From NCBI GenBank assembly GCA_009917695.1, contig JAACJG010000003.1, positions 248,001-312,000 on the forward strand: 64,000 bases of DNA, read 5' to 3'. The stretch's first letter is position 1, and each line of letters begins with the position of its first letter. The stretch comes from Candidatus Rifleibacterium amylolyticum. Its GTDB lineage: Bacteria; Muiribacteriota; Ozemobacteria; Ozemobacterales; Ozemobacteraceae. Positions 1 through 9,403 of this stretch are shown piece after piece. The notes beneath the pieces are model-generated. The model worked only from the letters and a program-made list of their open reading frames with translations. It did not search any database and was not told the DNA's origin. The position numbers were made by a program, and so were the translations under genes.

Positions 1-1
1 T

Positions 2-124
2 TTACAGGAGCGCGAAATTGTAATTGTCTTCACTCCAGGTGCGTCGACCCCTCGTGGTAAACTTGGTAAAACTGAAGCTAAGGTCGAAGCAGAAGAAAAA
101 ACAAAAACTCCCGCAGTAAAATAA
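2..124 (+). CDS. 3' end of an unknown protein, possibly a secretin
   Basis: Only the last 40 codons are inside the window; the frame runs from base 2 to a TAA at 122-124. The fragment begins LQEREIVIVFTPG and ends in a Lys/Glu/Thr-rich tail. Type II/IV secretins often finish their beta-barrel domain with a similar ER-x-(hydrophobic)-F-TP stretch, so a secretin (PilQ/GspD-like) C-terminus is a reasonable guess and would suit the pseudopilin genes elsewhere in the window. The match is short and the identification weak. The next gene starts 20 bases downstream behind a good AGGAGG and is probably in the same transcript. Confidence 0.4.
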   Translation, partial: LQEREIVIVFTPGASTPRGKLGKTEAKVEAEEKTKTPAVK

Positions 125-144
125 CAGATCAGGAGGCATTAACG

Positions 145-1074
145 ATGAAAACCGTACGCATATTTACACTTATACTGGTGCTTTGTTCGATTGCCGGCGC
201 CGCCTGGGCCTCTGAAGAGCAATCGCGCAACCTTGACAAGAAGCTGAGCAGGCTCGAACGCTATATTTATGGCGATGAGCAGAATGGTTCAAACACAGAT
301 CGTTTGCGGCAGATCGAAGAAGATTTGTTCGGGCGCAACAGTGGCCGCAAGGAAGCTGAAAAAGCTGCATACCTGCATGATTTTGTTTTCAAGGGCTCTC
401 CGACCAATCCTTCGCTCGATATGAAGTTGAGTTTTCTTGAATGGCGACTGTTCAACCGCACTGGCGAAGGCAACCTCGAAACGCGCCTTGCCGATGTCGA
501 CAGGCAGGTTACCGGTCATATCTCGATGGAACCACTAGCTTTCAGGCTCGAACAGCAGATACATCTGATCATCGAAAATGGCATGATTTCTCTACATCAG
601 GTAACTATTCCACGTGGTACCGAAATCAAGATGCGTCTCAAAAAAGACATTTCCAGCCGCACTGCCAGAAAGAACGATCTCATACCAATGGTTCTGGCAC
701 ACGATGTGTTTATCGACAACAACATCCTGGTCATGACCAATGGCGGCATAGTGACTTCGTCAGTTAAATCGGTTCGCCGTGGCGGCCGCTTTGGGCGCAC
801 CGGCTATGTGAATCTCGACGTGACAAAAATTGAGAGCATGGATTCAAGCGAATTGCCGATTCAGATCGATGCCGCTGGCGAAAAATTCGACAAAAAGAAA
901 ATCGGCATGGCAGCTGGTGCTTCTACTCTTGGCTATCTTGTGCTTGGCCCGATTGGACTGGCAGGCGGCGCCTTCATCAAGGGCGGCGAAGTCGAAATCC
1001 CTGCCGGAACCGAGATCAGCGTTCGCACCACTGAAGACTGCAAGGTCATCGGTGTTCTGGTCAACCGCAAATAA
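145..1074 (+). CDS. Exported protein with coiled repeats and a beta-rich C-terminal half
   Basis: 309 residues. A Sec signal peptide covers about residues 1-22 (cleavage near WAS/EE). Residues 29-125 hold about four imperfect units of roughly 30 residues with the pattern RL-xx-LE-xx-LFG, for example LSRLERYIYG, LRQIEEDLFG and LSFLEWRLFN. Residues 150-309 look beta-rich and contain two related strands beginning PRGTEIKMR and PAGTEISVR, separated by a Gly-rich hydrophobic segment (about 253-277) that could touch or enter a membrane. The start is set by AGGAGG at 130-135. It follows the possible secretin end and precedes a strong terminator, so it may be the last gene of an envelope operon. I do not recognise the family. 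Confidence 0.7.
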   Translation: MKTVRIFTLILVLCSIAGAAWASEEQSRNLDKKLSRLERYIYGDEQNGSNTDRLRQIEEDLFGRNSGRKEAEKAAYLHDFVFKGSPTNPSLDMKLSFLEWRLFNRTGEGNLETRLADVDRQVTGHISMEPLAFRLEQQIHLIIENGMISLHQVTIPRGTEIKMRLKKDISSRTARKNDLIPMVLAHDVFIDNNILVMTNGGIVTSSVKSVRRGGRFGRTGYVNLDVTKIESMDSSELPIQIDAAGEKFDKKKIGMAAGASTLGYLVLGPIGLAGGAFIKGGEVEIPAGTEISVRTTEDCKVIGVLVNRK

Positions 1075-1106
1075 ATCACTGACAACTTTTTAATCGCTCC
1101 AATCTG

Positions 1107-1138
1107 AGGCCGGGCAATACGCCCGGCTTTGTCTTTTT
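1107..1138 (+). terminator. Rho-independent terminator
   Basis: GCCGGGC (1109-1115), a 5-base loop, GCCCGGC (1121-1127), then TTTGTCTTTTT. It closes the operon ending at 1074 and separates it from lgt. A small dyad, AGTAAC/GTTACT with a 7-base centre, lies at about 1155-1173 just before lgt and could be an operator; that is speculative. Confidence 0.85.
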
Positions 1139-1181
1139 AAAAGGCTTGTAGGCAGTAACTCGTTGTGTTACTCTTGCTGGC

Positions 1182-2030
1182 ATGTATCCATACCTGTTTA
1201 AAATCGGCCCCCTGACAATTGGTTCTTATGGCGTAATACTCGCCATTGCATTTTTTTCAGCCTTCATGCTGATTAACTGGCAGTTTCGCAAACATGGCTG
1301 CGACGAAGAACTGGCCTGGGATCTGCATTTCCTCGCGATTTTCGGAGGCATGGTCGGTTCACGCCTGATGCACATTATTGAGAACTTCAGAGAGTTCCTC
1401 AATGACCCGATGTCGATGATCTTTACCACCACCGGTTTTTCGGTGCTGGGTGGTTATGTTCTCGCTCTGGTATTGTGCACTTTGCGGGTGCGTTACGCTG
1501 GCCAGCCGTTTTTTAGAATAGCCGATTTATATGTGCCGGGAATGGCGCTCGGCTATGCTATCGGCCGTCTTGGCTGTATTGCTGCCGGCGACGGTTGCTA
1601 CGGTCTGCCCTGCAAACTTCCATGGGCAATGAATTTTCCCAATGGCCTGGTGACTACTCTCAGCGAAAAAAATCAAACACTGGCGGCGACCTATCAACGT
1701 CTGTTTCCTGGCGAACCGTTGCCAACCGATATCAGCGTGCATCCGACGCCCCTGTATGAATCTTTGTCTACTTTTGTTCTTCTGCTTATTCTGCTGTTTG
1801 CCGGTTGGCGCATCGGTGGCGGTCGCCGTTTCGCATTTTTTCTTATCTGGTTTGGCATTTCCCGTTTTCTCGTCGAGTTTATCAGACTTAATCCTGTGGT
1901 TTTATGGGGTTTGTCTTCGAGTCAGCTTTTGTCTGTTTTCTTCGTTCTGGCCGGAGTTTTCATCATGGCTGGAGCCCGGACGAGACTTGCAGATATTCAG
2001 GAAATAAACCAACAGCGCGCCGAAGATTGA
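1182..2030 (+). CDS. lgt: Prolipoprotein diacylglyceryl transferase
   Basis: 282 residues, an integral membrane protein with about seven hydrophobic helices. Lgt moves diacylglyceryl from phosphatidylglycerol to the lipobox Cys of prolipoproteins, the first step of lipoprotein maturation. The signature GYAIGRLGCIAAGDGCYG (residues 124-141) includes the essential Arg, in the variant where the usual Asn after RLG is Cys. A conserved HPTPLYES motif and an N-terminal SYG motif are also present. The length is normal. No clear Shine-Dalgarno precedes the ATG at 1182, so translation may be weak or the leader short. It lies 65 bases upstream of hprK on the same strand, as in many Firmicutes where lgt and hprK are neighbours. 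Confidence 0.95.
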   Translation: MYPYLFKIGPLTIGSYGVILAIAFFSAFMLINWQFRKHGCDEELAWDLHFLAIFGGMVGSRLMHIIENFREFLNDPMSMIFTTTGFSVLGGYVLALVLCTLRVRYAGQPFFRIADLYVPGMALGYAIGRLGCIAAGDGCYGLPCKLPWAMNFPNGLVTTLSEKNQTLAATYQRLFPGEPLPTDISVHPTPLYESLSTFVLLLILLFAGWRIGGGRRFAFFLIWFGISRFLVEFIRLNPVVLWGLSSSQLLSVFFVLAGVFIMAGARTRLADIQEINQQRAED

Positions 2031-2095
2031 AAACAATCGGCAACTGGTATATGCTGTTGCCGTAAAATCAATGGGAAAGGTTGCGAAACTAGCTT

Positions 2096-3019
2096 ATGGC
2101 TCTGATTCTGGTCAAGGAAATTGTACAGGACCAGGGGCTCACGGTCGTTGCCGGCAAAGAAGGGCTTGACCGCAAGGTCATCTCGTCAGAAGTCCATCGC
2201 CCTGGCCTGGAACTGGCTGGGTTTTTCGAGCATTTCGGCTATGAACGCATCATTGTGCTCGGGCGTACCGAACTTGCTTATCTTGGTGAGCAGACTGCCG
2301 AAACCCGCAAGGTGAGATTGCGTCAGCTGCTGTTTTTTAATATTCCATGTATCATCATAACTGACGATCTGCTTGTTCTCGATGAACTGATCGAGCTTTG
2401 CGACCAGAAAAAAATACCGCTTCTGCGCACTCCGGCCCGTACTGGCGAATTTATCTACCAGCTTTCGCGTTATCTCCACAATCGATTTGCACCGCGCAAG
2501 AGTGTTCACGGCGTCTTTGTCGAAGTTTATGGCGTTGGCATTCTCATCATGGGCTCTTCGGGAATAGGCAAGAGCGAATGCGCGCTCGAACTGATCAAGC
2601 GCGGCCATCGCCTGGTGGCCGACGATGCCGTTCAACTCATGAAAATCAGCGATACCAAAGTCGTCGGCTCGCCTGACGAAATGATACGTCATCACATGGA
2701 AATCCGTGGCCTGGGCATTATCGATATACGTTCTTTGTTCGGTATTGCCGCCACTGCTGACGAAAAGCCGGTAGATATGGTCATAAATCTTGAAAAGTGG
2801 GATGACCAGAAGGAATATGACCGCCTCGGCATTTTTCAGCGAACGGTTAAGTTTCTCAAAGTTGAGGTTCCCAGCACCACCATACCGGTGCGCGAAGGCC
2901 GAAATCTTGCCGTAGTTATCGAAACCGCCGCCATGAACTTTTATCTGCGGCGTATGGGTGTGCTCAGTGCCGAAAAGTTCTCAAAACAGTTGCGTGCCAA
3001 AATGGTCGGTGACTTTTAA
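2096..3019 (+). CDS. hprK: HPr kinase/phosphorylase
   Basis: 307 residues. HprK phosphorylates and dephosphorylates Ser46 of the PTS carrier HPr in response to glycolytic intermediates. The N-terminal domain (about 1-130) precedes a kinase domain with the P-loop GSSGIGKS (residues 153-160) and the HprK signature MEIRGLGIIDIRSLFG. The length matches the family. It overlaps yvcK by one base (TAATG), indicating translational coupling. The purine-rich AATGGGAAAGG lies rather far upstream of the ATG. No free HPr gene is visible in the window; the obvious substrate is the HPr domain inside the fusion at 37060-39609, which keeps the equivalent serine. Confidence 0.96.
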   Translation: MALILVKEIVQDQGLTVVAGKEGLDRKVISSEVHRPGLELAGFFEHFGYERIIVLGRTELAYLGEQTAETRKVRLRQLLFFNIPCIIITDDLLVLDELIELCDQKKIPLLRTPARTGEFIYQLSRYLHNRFAPRKSVHGVFVEVYGVGILIMGSSGIGKSECALELIKRGHRLVADDAVQLMKISDTKVVGSPDEMIRHHMEIRGLGIIDIRSLFGIAATADEKPVDMVINLEKWDDQKEYDRLGIFQRTVKFLKVEVPSTTIPVREGRNLAVVIETAAMNFYLRRMGVLSAEKFSKQLRAKMVGDF

Positions 3020-4347
3020 TGCTGCTGTCGTTTCGGCGCAAATTCAGCCATGAAATAAGAGCCCGTCGCTGGGTTGCCTTTCTTCTTCTCGGTCTTCTCA
3101 TGATGTGCTTTGGCTTTGTTTTTGCCGCCCTGGCAACCATAGTTCTGGCGCCGGCCAGTATCGAAACCGTTCGCAGCTTTCATCCGGTCGGATTGGCCCT
3201 TGCCGGTCTATCTTCGCTGCTTATCAGCATGTTCTGGCTGTCTAAAGGTTTTAAAACTGCGTTTCGTCTGCTCGACAGTCGTGATTACGGCCTTGCTACG
3301 CGTTTGCGCGAGTTCGTTTTTCAAAAGTCCCAGGCTGCCGGCAAGCTCTTTTCGATGGTGGCGCTTGGCGGTGGCACCGGTTTGAGTTCTCTGCTGAAAG
3401 GCATCAAAGAACTGCCGGTAAATCTTACTGCTATTGTCACCGTAACCGATGACGGTGGTTCTTCCGGTCGTCTGCGCAAAGAACTGCAGATATTGCCGCC
3501 GGGCGACATAAGAAACTGTCTGGTTGCGCTTTCAAGGTCAGAGAGTCTTCTCTCGCGGCTTTTTCAGTATCGTTTCGGCGACGGCGGCGAAATCGAAGGG
3601 CACAGTTTTGGCAACCTTTTTATCGCGGCCATGACTGGTGTTATCGGTGATTTTGGCAGTGCTGTGCGTGAAGCCAGCAATATTCTGGCAATAAAGGGTC
3701 ATGTAATACCAGTTACCAGCGACAATGTTCAGCTGGTGGCACAGTTTGCCGACGGCAGTGAAATAACCGGTGAAACCGCGATTTGTGAAGCGCGCAAGCC
3801 GATCAGCCGTATCGATCTGGTCCCGGCAGCACCACAGGCCAACCAGGAAGCGCTCAGTGCCATAGACGATGCTAACATGGTGGTTATGGGGCCGGGCAGC
3901 CTTTATACCAGCATCATTCCGAATCTTCTCGTGCCTGGTGTGGCGGAACATATCAACAACAGTGACGCCAAGGTAGTCTATATCTGCAATGTCATGACAC
4001 AACCCGGAGAAACAGATGGGTTCAGCGCTGCTGACCATGTCAGCGCCATACTCGAAAAGACGCCATTGCAGCGTATCGACATCGTGGTTGTTAACTCGCG
4101 TCGTGCCGCGCGCAGTCTGATGGAAAGATACGAAGCAAAGGGGCAATACTGGGTTGCGCCAACGGTCAAGAAAATTGAAGATATGGGGATCAGAGTCGTT
4201 GCGGCTGATATGTTGTTGCAGGCAGATCTGTTGCGTCATAATCCAACTTTGCTGGCAGCGATTCTAATCGGTCTGATCAATGAGAACAGGATCGAAGAGA
4301 CGGTTTCAGATGAGGTCGAAGAAGAGGAAAGTTTTTTTGATGATTGA
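3019..4347 (+). CDS. yvcK: YvcK/CofD-like gluconeogenesis factor with N-terminal membrane anchor
   Basis: 442 residues. YvcK proteins are UDP-sugar-binding regulators needed for growth on gluconeogenic carbon sources and for cell-wall homeostasis. The catalytic-like fold starts at ALGGGTGLSSLL (GGGTG at residues 117-121), followed by TVTDDGGSSGRLRKE, both diagnostic. Unlike the short B. subtilis form, about 110 residues precede it, with two hydrophobic helices (about 18-40 and 55-75), so this version is probably membrane-tethered. The start overlaps the hprK stop. The C-terminus is acidic. The hprK-yvcK-whiA order matches the Firmicute arrangement, but rapZ, which normally precedes yvcK, is missing. 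Confidence 0.93.
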   Translation: MLLSFRRKFSHEIRARRWVAFLLLGLLMMCFGFVFAALATIVLAPASIETVRSFHPVGLALAGLSSLLISMFWLSKGFKTAFRLLDSRDYGLATRLREFVFQKSQAAGKLFSMVALGGGTGLSSLLKGIKELPVNLTAIVTVTDDGGSSGRLRKELQILPPGDIRNCLVALSRSESLLSRLFQYRFGDGGEIEGHSFGNLFIAAMTGVIGDFGSAVREASNILAIKGHVIPVTSDNVQLVAQFADGSEITGETAICEARKPISRIDLVPAAPQANQEALSAIDDANMVVMGPGSLYTSIIPNLLVPGVAEHINNSDAKVVYICNVMTQPGETDGFSAADHVSAILEKTPLQRIDIVVVNSRRAARSLMERYEAKGQYWVAPTVKKIEDMGIRVVAADMLLQADLLRHNPTLLAAILIGLINENRIEETVSDEVEEEESFFDD

Positions 4348-4356
4348 GTCTGGCGC

Positions 4357-5259
4357 ATGAGTGAGGCTGATTACAGCACCGAGCTTAAACGCGAGATTTT
4401 TTCAGTTGCCAGGCAGCAGCTGCCATGTTGTGTGCAGTCGTTTCTGACTGGTCTGTTGCGCGGTTCGGCCCGCAATCCTCAGATAAAAGTGCGCAGGACT
4501 CTGCACCGACAGCTTCAGGCCGTTTTATCTCAGATACTGCCGCCTGATGCCGCTGTTGGCAGTGGCGGTACCGAAATACTGCTCGACAATAATTTCGATC
4601 AGCTGGTTCTTCGTCAGAAGCTCATAGAGCGTATCAAAAGGACCGGTGACGCTGCTTCCGGCAAACATTGCCAGAAGGCTTTTTTGCACGGACTGTTCAT
4701 TTCGCGTGGTTATATTCAGAATCCCGGGCGCGGCTATCATCTCGAATTCAGACTGCCCGGACACTGGTTGCCGGCTGCTTTCAGAACAGTGTGTCGACAG
4801 TTGCGGCTAAAATTTGGCAAATACAGAACCGAGTCCGGCGAAAGCTGTTTTTATCTCAAAAGCATTCGCCGTATCATCAAGTTTCTCAATGTTCTCGGGC
4901 TGTTTGAAAAGTCGCTCGAACTTTCTGATTTAAAGGCGACTCGCCGTCTGCTGTCGATGGTCAACCGCCAGGTCAATTTTGAAACTGCCAACATCAACCG
5001 TCTGATCGGCGCTGCCGAAGAGTCGATTTCTCAGATAGAGCAGCTGCTTGCCTATAGTGACCAGGAAATCTGGACGGAAAGCCTGCGTCAGCTCGCAATG
5101 ATGCGCCTCAAATACCCGCATGACAGCCTAGAAGTCCTGGGCCAACGCTTTGAACCGGCACTCAGCAAGTCAGCAGTGAATCACCGCCTGCGTCGAATAA
5201 AAAGTCTGCATGCCCGGCTTTTTGGCAAAAAATCCGAAGAGAATGTTGAATCAGCTTAA
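4357..5259 (+). CDS. whiA: WhiA-family DNA-binding regulator
   Basis: 300 residues. WhiA combines a degenerate LAGLIDADG homing-endonuclease fold with a C-terminal helix-turn-helix. Here the first part includes KAFLHGLFISRGYIQNPGRG (about residues 105-125), which aligns with the family's LRG-x-F-x-xGS-x-x-P motif, and the C-terminal part contains LRQLAMMRLKYPHDSLEVLG followed by SKSAVNHRLRRI, the conserved HTH. It begins 9 bases after yvcK and ends the operon. WhiA controls sporulation and division genes in Actinobacteria and Firmicutes; its role in non-spore-formers is unclear. The stop codon overlaps that of the converging gene at 5256. Confidence 0.93.
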   Translation: MSEADYSTELKREIFSVARQQLPCCVQSFLTGLLRGSARNPQIKVRRTLHRQLQAVLSQILPPDAAVGSGGTEILLDNNFDQLVLRQKLIERIKRTGDAASGKHCQKAFLHGLFISRGYIQNPGRGYHLEFRLPGHWLPAAFRTVCRQLRLKFGKYRTESGESCFYLKSIRRIIKFLNVLGLFEKSLELSDLKATRRLLSMVNRQVNFETANINRLIGAAEESISQIEQLLAYSDQEIWTESLRQLAMMRLKYPHDSLEVLGQRFEPALSKSAVNHRLRRIKSLHARLFGKKSEENVESA

Positions 5260-7460
5260 TCGCCAGCTGGCAGGCGGTGTGCAAAAATCAGCAGGGCGAA
5301 CAGATTGAGTGACAGTGCCGAGCATAGCAGCGCAAAGCTGGCGCTCATGCCAATTGCCGGTAACAACCAGAGGCCGCTTAACGCACCAACAACAAGTGCG
5401 CCACCATTGTCAGCCAAAATGAGCAGGCCGGCACTGTCGGCGGCTTTGCGGCCACTGCTACGCATTATGCTGTCTGCCACCGGAAATTCAATGCCGTCAA
5501 GAAAAGCGATCAGAAAAATCATCAGCCCGACCATCGCAGAGAAATGCAGCTGTGTCATACTGACGAAAAAAATGCAGAACGAAGTAAACAGAATCTGTAG
5601 CAGCTTCACCAGCTTTAGCCTCGATATCGCAGTTGTACGCAGCTGAACCCGGCCAAAAAGCATGGCGCCGCTGGCCAGCCCGATCATGTAAAGTCCAAAA
5701 AACAGAGCCGTCATCTGGTAGGCTGCTCCAAAGCGGTTCTGATACAAAAGAATCAATATGATTTCACTGAGAATGCCGGTTGCTCCGCTGATGGCAACTC
5801 CGCCGGCAATGACAGTTTTTACCGCAGCGTTGTTGCTGACGAAAGCAGGAACTAACATTAACAAAGAGGCGATTGCCAGAAATCCAGTGAGCAGTCGCGT
5901 AAATGATATGTTCTGCAGGTAGGGTAACCATTTGTTGAGTGCTGTGTCGCTGTAGATGTTCCATAGCTCGATCTGCTGCATAAAGCTTACGGGATGCGCA
6001 TCGGTGTTGAGCTCAATGTCAATATCACGCTTGAGCCACTCATCGAGCTCTTTTACCCGATGCGGCATGAGCAGGTTGTAAAAGCTCATCGGGAAAAAAG
6101 TAGTGGTATTTATTCTGCGCCCGGCAAAACGGTCAGAAAAATCGCGCGCGCTTTGTGGCAGCACCTGATCGGACTGGCTGGCAAAAAAGGTGATGACGCT
6201 TCCGGGTATCGCCAGACAATGATTAAACTCACGTCTGAGCGCATGCCAGATCGAAACGATCAGCTTGCCCAGCGTCTGATCAAGGTAGTTCTCGGCGCCC
6301 TGAACCTGAAGTGAAATTACACCTTCTGGTTCGAGAATTTTTTTTGCCGCTGTGAAAGCCTCTATCGTAAAAAGACGGTTGCCGGCAAGAGTCACCGGAG
6401 AGATGGCGTTGAAGATTATGCCGTCGAACTTTCTGTCGGTCTGATTTATATAAAAACGTGGGTCGGCAATGACTATCTCAATGCGGGCTTTGAGTTCAGG
6501 TGGGTAATCGAGCAATTTTACAAGATCTCTATCGTTTTCGACAATGGTCAGTTCGAGCTCGTTGTATTTGTTGAATTCAGCCACTACATCAGGGGTGGGA
6601 GCTCCGATGACGAGTATCTGCTGGTAAGTTTTGAGAGCGCTGACAAATGTGTGAACTCTGCTCTCGGCTGATTCAGCCAGAGGCCACGAATCGGTCAGCA
6701 TGCCATTCGAAAAAAGGCTTTTCTGCTCCCAGTAACTGCTTAACTGAAGCTTCTGATATGGTGTTTCGACCGTGGTTTCAAGCTTGCGCTCTGAGCCATG
6801 GATTTTTTGCCAGTATGCCTGTTCGACTCTCTGCGAGATGATCGGCGCGGTTATGAATACGGCCGGCACCGACAGCAGCAGCATCAATGCAGCAACTCTT
6901 CTGCGTCGAGTATCGATCATAATGCCAGTTAAAGCGATTATTGGCAGGCTGAGCAGGCAGATGATCGAATCTGCACGGCCGCCGATTACCAGTGAAAAGA
7001 AAATCCCGCCGACGAATCCGCCGAGAGCTTCGAGACTGTAGAAATAGCCGATGCTCTGGCGGGTGATTCTTATCATTGCCGGTATGAACATACCCAGAAT
7101 AAATGCGGCAGGAGTAATGGTAGACAACATGAACATCGCTGTAGCTGCGAATGAAATGAATTTTCCGCCAGGAGCGGGCAGCGGTTCGACTGCCAGATAT
7201 ATTACAAGAACCAGCAGCAGAGGTAATATTGCCAGAAGTTTCAGCAGTGTCGATGGTTTTATGCTGACTTTGCCGCCAGCATAGCCGCCGATGGCGATTC
7301 CCAGCAGCCATATACTCAAAAAAAGCCCAAGATGAATTTCGGTGCCGTAGAAGTGACCCATGAAAAATCTGAACAGAGACACCTGGGTCAGATTGGCGAT
7401 GAACCCGGCAATTGCAGCTGTTATTGCCAGTCGCGAACTTTTCGCGAAGTTGTCAGTCAT
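5256..7460 (-). CDS. Multipass membrane protein with spermidine-synthase-like domain
   Basis: 734 residues from the ATG at 7460. About six N-terminal helices, a soluble Rossmann methyltransferase-like domain (about residues 270-470) and five or six C-terminal helices form the architecture of membrane-bound spermidine synthase-like (SpeE-fold) proteins. The cofactor loop is degenerate (VIGAPTPDVVAEF) and is followed by LTIVENDRDLVKLL and VIADPRFYIN, typical of aminopropyltransferases. Enzymatic polyamine synthesis is not proven; many relatives have unknown functions. A longer reading frame starting at 7541 would run deep into the upstream gene and has no ribosome site. The chosen start overlaps the upstream pseudopilin-associated gene by 8 bases, implying co-translation. 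Confidence 0.8.
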   Translation of the reverse strand: MTDNFAKSSRLAITAAIAGFIANLTQVSLFRFFMGHFYGTEIHLGLFLSIWLLGIAIGGYAGGKVSIKPSTLLKLLAILPLLLVLVIYLAVEPLPAPGGKFISFAATAMFMLSTITPAAFILGMFIPAMIRITRQSIGYFYSLEALGGFVGGIFFSLVIGGRADSIICLLSLPIIALTGIMIDTRRRRVAALMLLLSVPAVFITAPIISQRVEQAYWQKIHGSERKLETTVETPYQKLQLSSYWEQKSLFSNGMLTDSWPLAESAESRVHTFVSALKTYQQILVIGAPTPDVVAEFNKYNELELTIVENDRDLVKLLDYPPELKARIEIVIADPRFYINQTDRKFDGIIFNAISPVTLAGNRLFTIEAFTAAKKILEPEGVISLQVQGAENYLDQTLGKLIVSIWHALRREFNHCLAIPGSVITFFASQSDQVLPQSARDFSDRFAGRRINTTTFFPMSFYNLLMPHRVKELDEWLKRDIDIELNTDAHPVSFMQQIELWNIYSDTALNKWLPYLQNISFTRLLTGFLAIASLLMLVPAFVSNNAAVKTVIAGGVAISGATGILSEIILILLYQNRFGAAYQMTALFFGLYMIGLASGAMLFGRVQLRTTAISRLKLVKLLQILFTSFCIFFVSMTQLHFSAMVGLMIFLIAFLDGIEFPVADSIMRSSGRKAADSAGLLILADNGGALVVGALSGLWLLPAIGMSASFALLCSALSLNLFALLIFAHRLPAGD

Positions 7461-8331
7461 GTATGTGCCGGCCGGTTCGGGTAATTTTGCGGACCTGCTG
7501 CAGATTTTTGCTGCCCGGTATGTCCTGGAAATCGATAACATTGCCGAGGCATTCGATTTCTATCGCCTCTTCGTTGTAGCGGCGAAGGCCCTGAATCGCC
7601 CTGATGGCAACGTTTTTGACCTGATAGTTCATGGTGTAGGGGTAGCCTTCGTCGTTTATACTCCAGCTTTGCTCGGTTTCGAGACCACTGGCCTTTTCGG
7701 TAACGAGCGCGGGCTGCAGAATCTGTCCGTCTACTGCATCGTTGGTGCAGTCTCTGAAAAAATAGGTGAGAAACTTCTCAGGTGAATGCCCGGCATTTGT
7801 GCTGTTGTCTGGAGCTATATACTTTTCGGGTGGGTCATTGGGTGCCAGTCCCGGTGCCAGGTAGCGATAATTCGGGTTGTAGAAGCTTGCGATTCGTATC
7901 ATTATTTCCGGCTCTGATCCCTTCATCTTGAGGGGTATATAAAAAAATCTGATACGGCCGCTAGAATCTGATTCTTCTGGCAATATTCTCTTATAGACAC
8001 CAGAAAGACTTTGTATTTTTTGAAATGTTGCCTCGCCGTCTTCGTTGCGAAAAGGAAACTCGGTAAAGTCAAAATATGGATTTTTGCCCTGCTGAAACTC
8101 GACAGCGTCATAAAGTTCAGTCGGAAAAAGTCTGGCTTTGAGCAGAAAATGCTGCATGGCCGCGCGCGCTGCAAAATAGGCCTGCTGATCGCGCAGAGAC
8201 AGCTTGGTGCGACCGGCAACACTGCGGTGATGAAAAGCCATTGTGCCAAACATCACCAGCAGACAAAGTGAAAAGACGACAACAATTATTATTGCCATGC
8301 CTCTTTTGTTTGATATAAGAGGTTTATACAT
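7453..8331 (-). CDS. PilX/GspK-like pilus or secretion minor component
   Basis: 292 residues. After a short basic leader ending in KRG, a hydrophobic helix (AIIIVVVFSLCLLVMFGTMA) is followed by a motif AYFAARAAMQHFLLK and a mostly soluble domain. This is the organisation of PilX_N/GspK-like proteins, which associate with minor pseudopilins at the tip of type IV pili or type II secretion pseudopili. The glycine before the hydrophobic run could be a prepilin-peptidase site, but the usual Glu+5 is absent. It overlaps the pseudopilin gene upstream and the membrane transferase-like gene downstream by 8 bases each, so the three form one coupled minus-strand operon. The gene at 23108 is a paralogue. 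Confidence 0.7.
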   Translation of the reverse strand: MYKPLISNKRGMAIIIVVVFSLCLLVMFGTMAFHHRSVAGRTKLSLRDQQAYFAARAAMQHFLLKARLFPTELYDAVEFQQGKNPYFDFTEFPFRNEDGEATFQKIQSLSGVYKRILPEESDSSGRIRFFYIPLKMKGSEPEIMIRIASFYNPNYRYLAPGLAPNDPPEKYIAPDNSTNAGHSPEKFLTYFFRDCTNDAVDGQILQPALVTEKASGLETEQSWSINDEGYPYTMNYQVKNVAIRAIQGLRRYNEEAIEIECLGNVIDFQDIPGSKNLQQVRKITRTGRHIHD

Positions 8332-9286
8332 CTATGTCTGCCTTTATGGTCATCAGATGAATGCGTCGCATGCCTGTGCCTGGTTGTTCAGGCGTTTTCA
8401 TATAGGCCTTTTCGATGTTCCACTGAACTTCGATAATAAGCCTCTTCAGACCGCAGTATTTGAAGTTTTCGTCGTTGCTGTAGCTGACCAGACTCTTTGC
8501 CATCCTCTGATTCATGCGAACCGCAGTCGGATTTTCAAATCTGAAAGCGTCAGCATGAAACTTTTCGTAGCCTTCGTCACGGTAAAAATTTTCGTGGTTT
8601 TCTGAGACCTTTTTAGGCAGTTCAGTTTCGAAAAGGTGGTTGGTGCCGTCTGACATTTGACTTACCGGGTTGGGAACATACTTGATCTGATGCCAGGCCT
8701 GGCTCTGCAGTTTAGCCGGGTTTTTAAGAAAGCTGAACGTTGGCTCATGTGTCGGAAATGCCGCAAAATCAGCTGGGGCTTTGCCCGGGTATTCATTGCC
8801 GATTCTCTTCATTTCCGGTTTTAAATTTACTGATTTGGCGAGTGCAGGGATGTCTTCGACGCGCAGGGTGATTTTATAATGCTGGCCGCGCGGGTCGCTG
8901 ATCACTATCTGACAGGGCCAACCCGCCGACGTTTTTTCGCTGCCGGGGTAAACCGTGTTGATAAATCGGGTTGCCCACTCTTCGTTGTAACTTTCGTAGC
9001 CTTCGACCCCAGCGAGGTCATCGATACGTATATAGGCAGGAATTCCGGCGCGCAGAGCCTGAAAGGGAACGTTGTCGAGCATGGCGTTGAGTGTTTCTGA
9101 TGCGCGACTGATGGCGAACATTCGCGATACGTTATAATCGGTGTCGGCGGCGCCTTTGGTCATGAAATAGAAGACCGGTACCATGGTCGCTGCCAGTATT
9201 GCCATGGCAAGAACGATTTCTACCATTGTAAAAGCGCTTTGCCGCTTGATCGATAAATTGTTTTGACGCACTTTTCGTTGTGACAT
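8324..9286 (-). CDS. Type IV pilin-like (pseudopilin) protein
   Basis: 320 residues. A basic leader (residues 1-18) ends in SAF, followed by TMVEIVLAMAILAATMVP, the class III prepilin signal with Glu at +5 (E23). The residue before the cleavage point is Ala instead of the usual Gly, which could slow processing. The rest is a long globular domain, larger than typical major pilins, so a minor pseudopilin (PilV/PilW/GspJ-like) is likely. It is first in a minus-strand operon and diverges from the radical SAM gene. No strong ribosome site precedes the ATG. Confidence 0.78.
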   Translation of the reverse strand: MSQRKVRQNNLSIKRQSAFTMVEIVLAMAILAATMVPVFYFMTKGAADTDYNVSRMFAISRASETLNAMLDNVPFQALRAGIPAYIRIDDLAGVEGYESYNEEWATRFINTVYPGSEKTSAGWPCQIVISDPRGQHYKITLRVEDIPALAKSVNLKPEMKRIGNEYPGKAPADFAAFPTHEPTFSFLKNPAKLQSQAWHQIKYVPNPVSQMSDGTNHLFETELPKKVSENHENFYRDEGYEKFHADAFRFENPTAVRMNQRMAKSLVSYSNDENFKYCGLKRLIIEVQWNIEKAYMKTPEQPGTGMRRIHLMTIKADIDV

Positions 9287-9403
9287 ATGCTATTATCAAG
9301 TTAGCAGAACTTAAATGCAGTAGCAAACATAACATATAGTAACACGGACTGTTCGCAAAACCAGTAACATTCAAAAACTCAACTATGAAGGTCTCTGTTT
9401 GAC

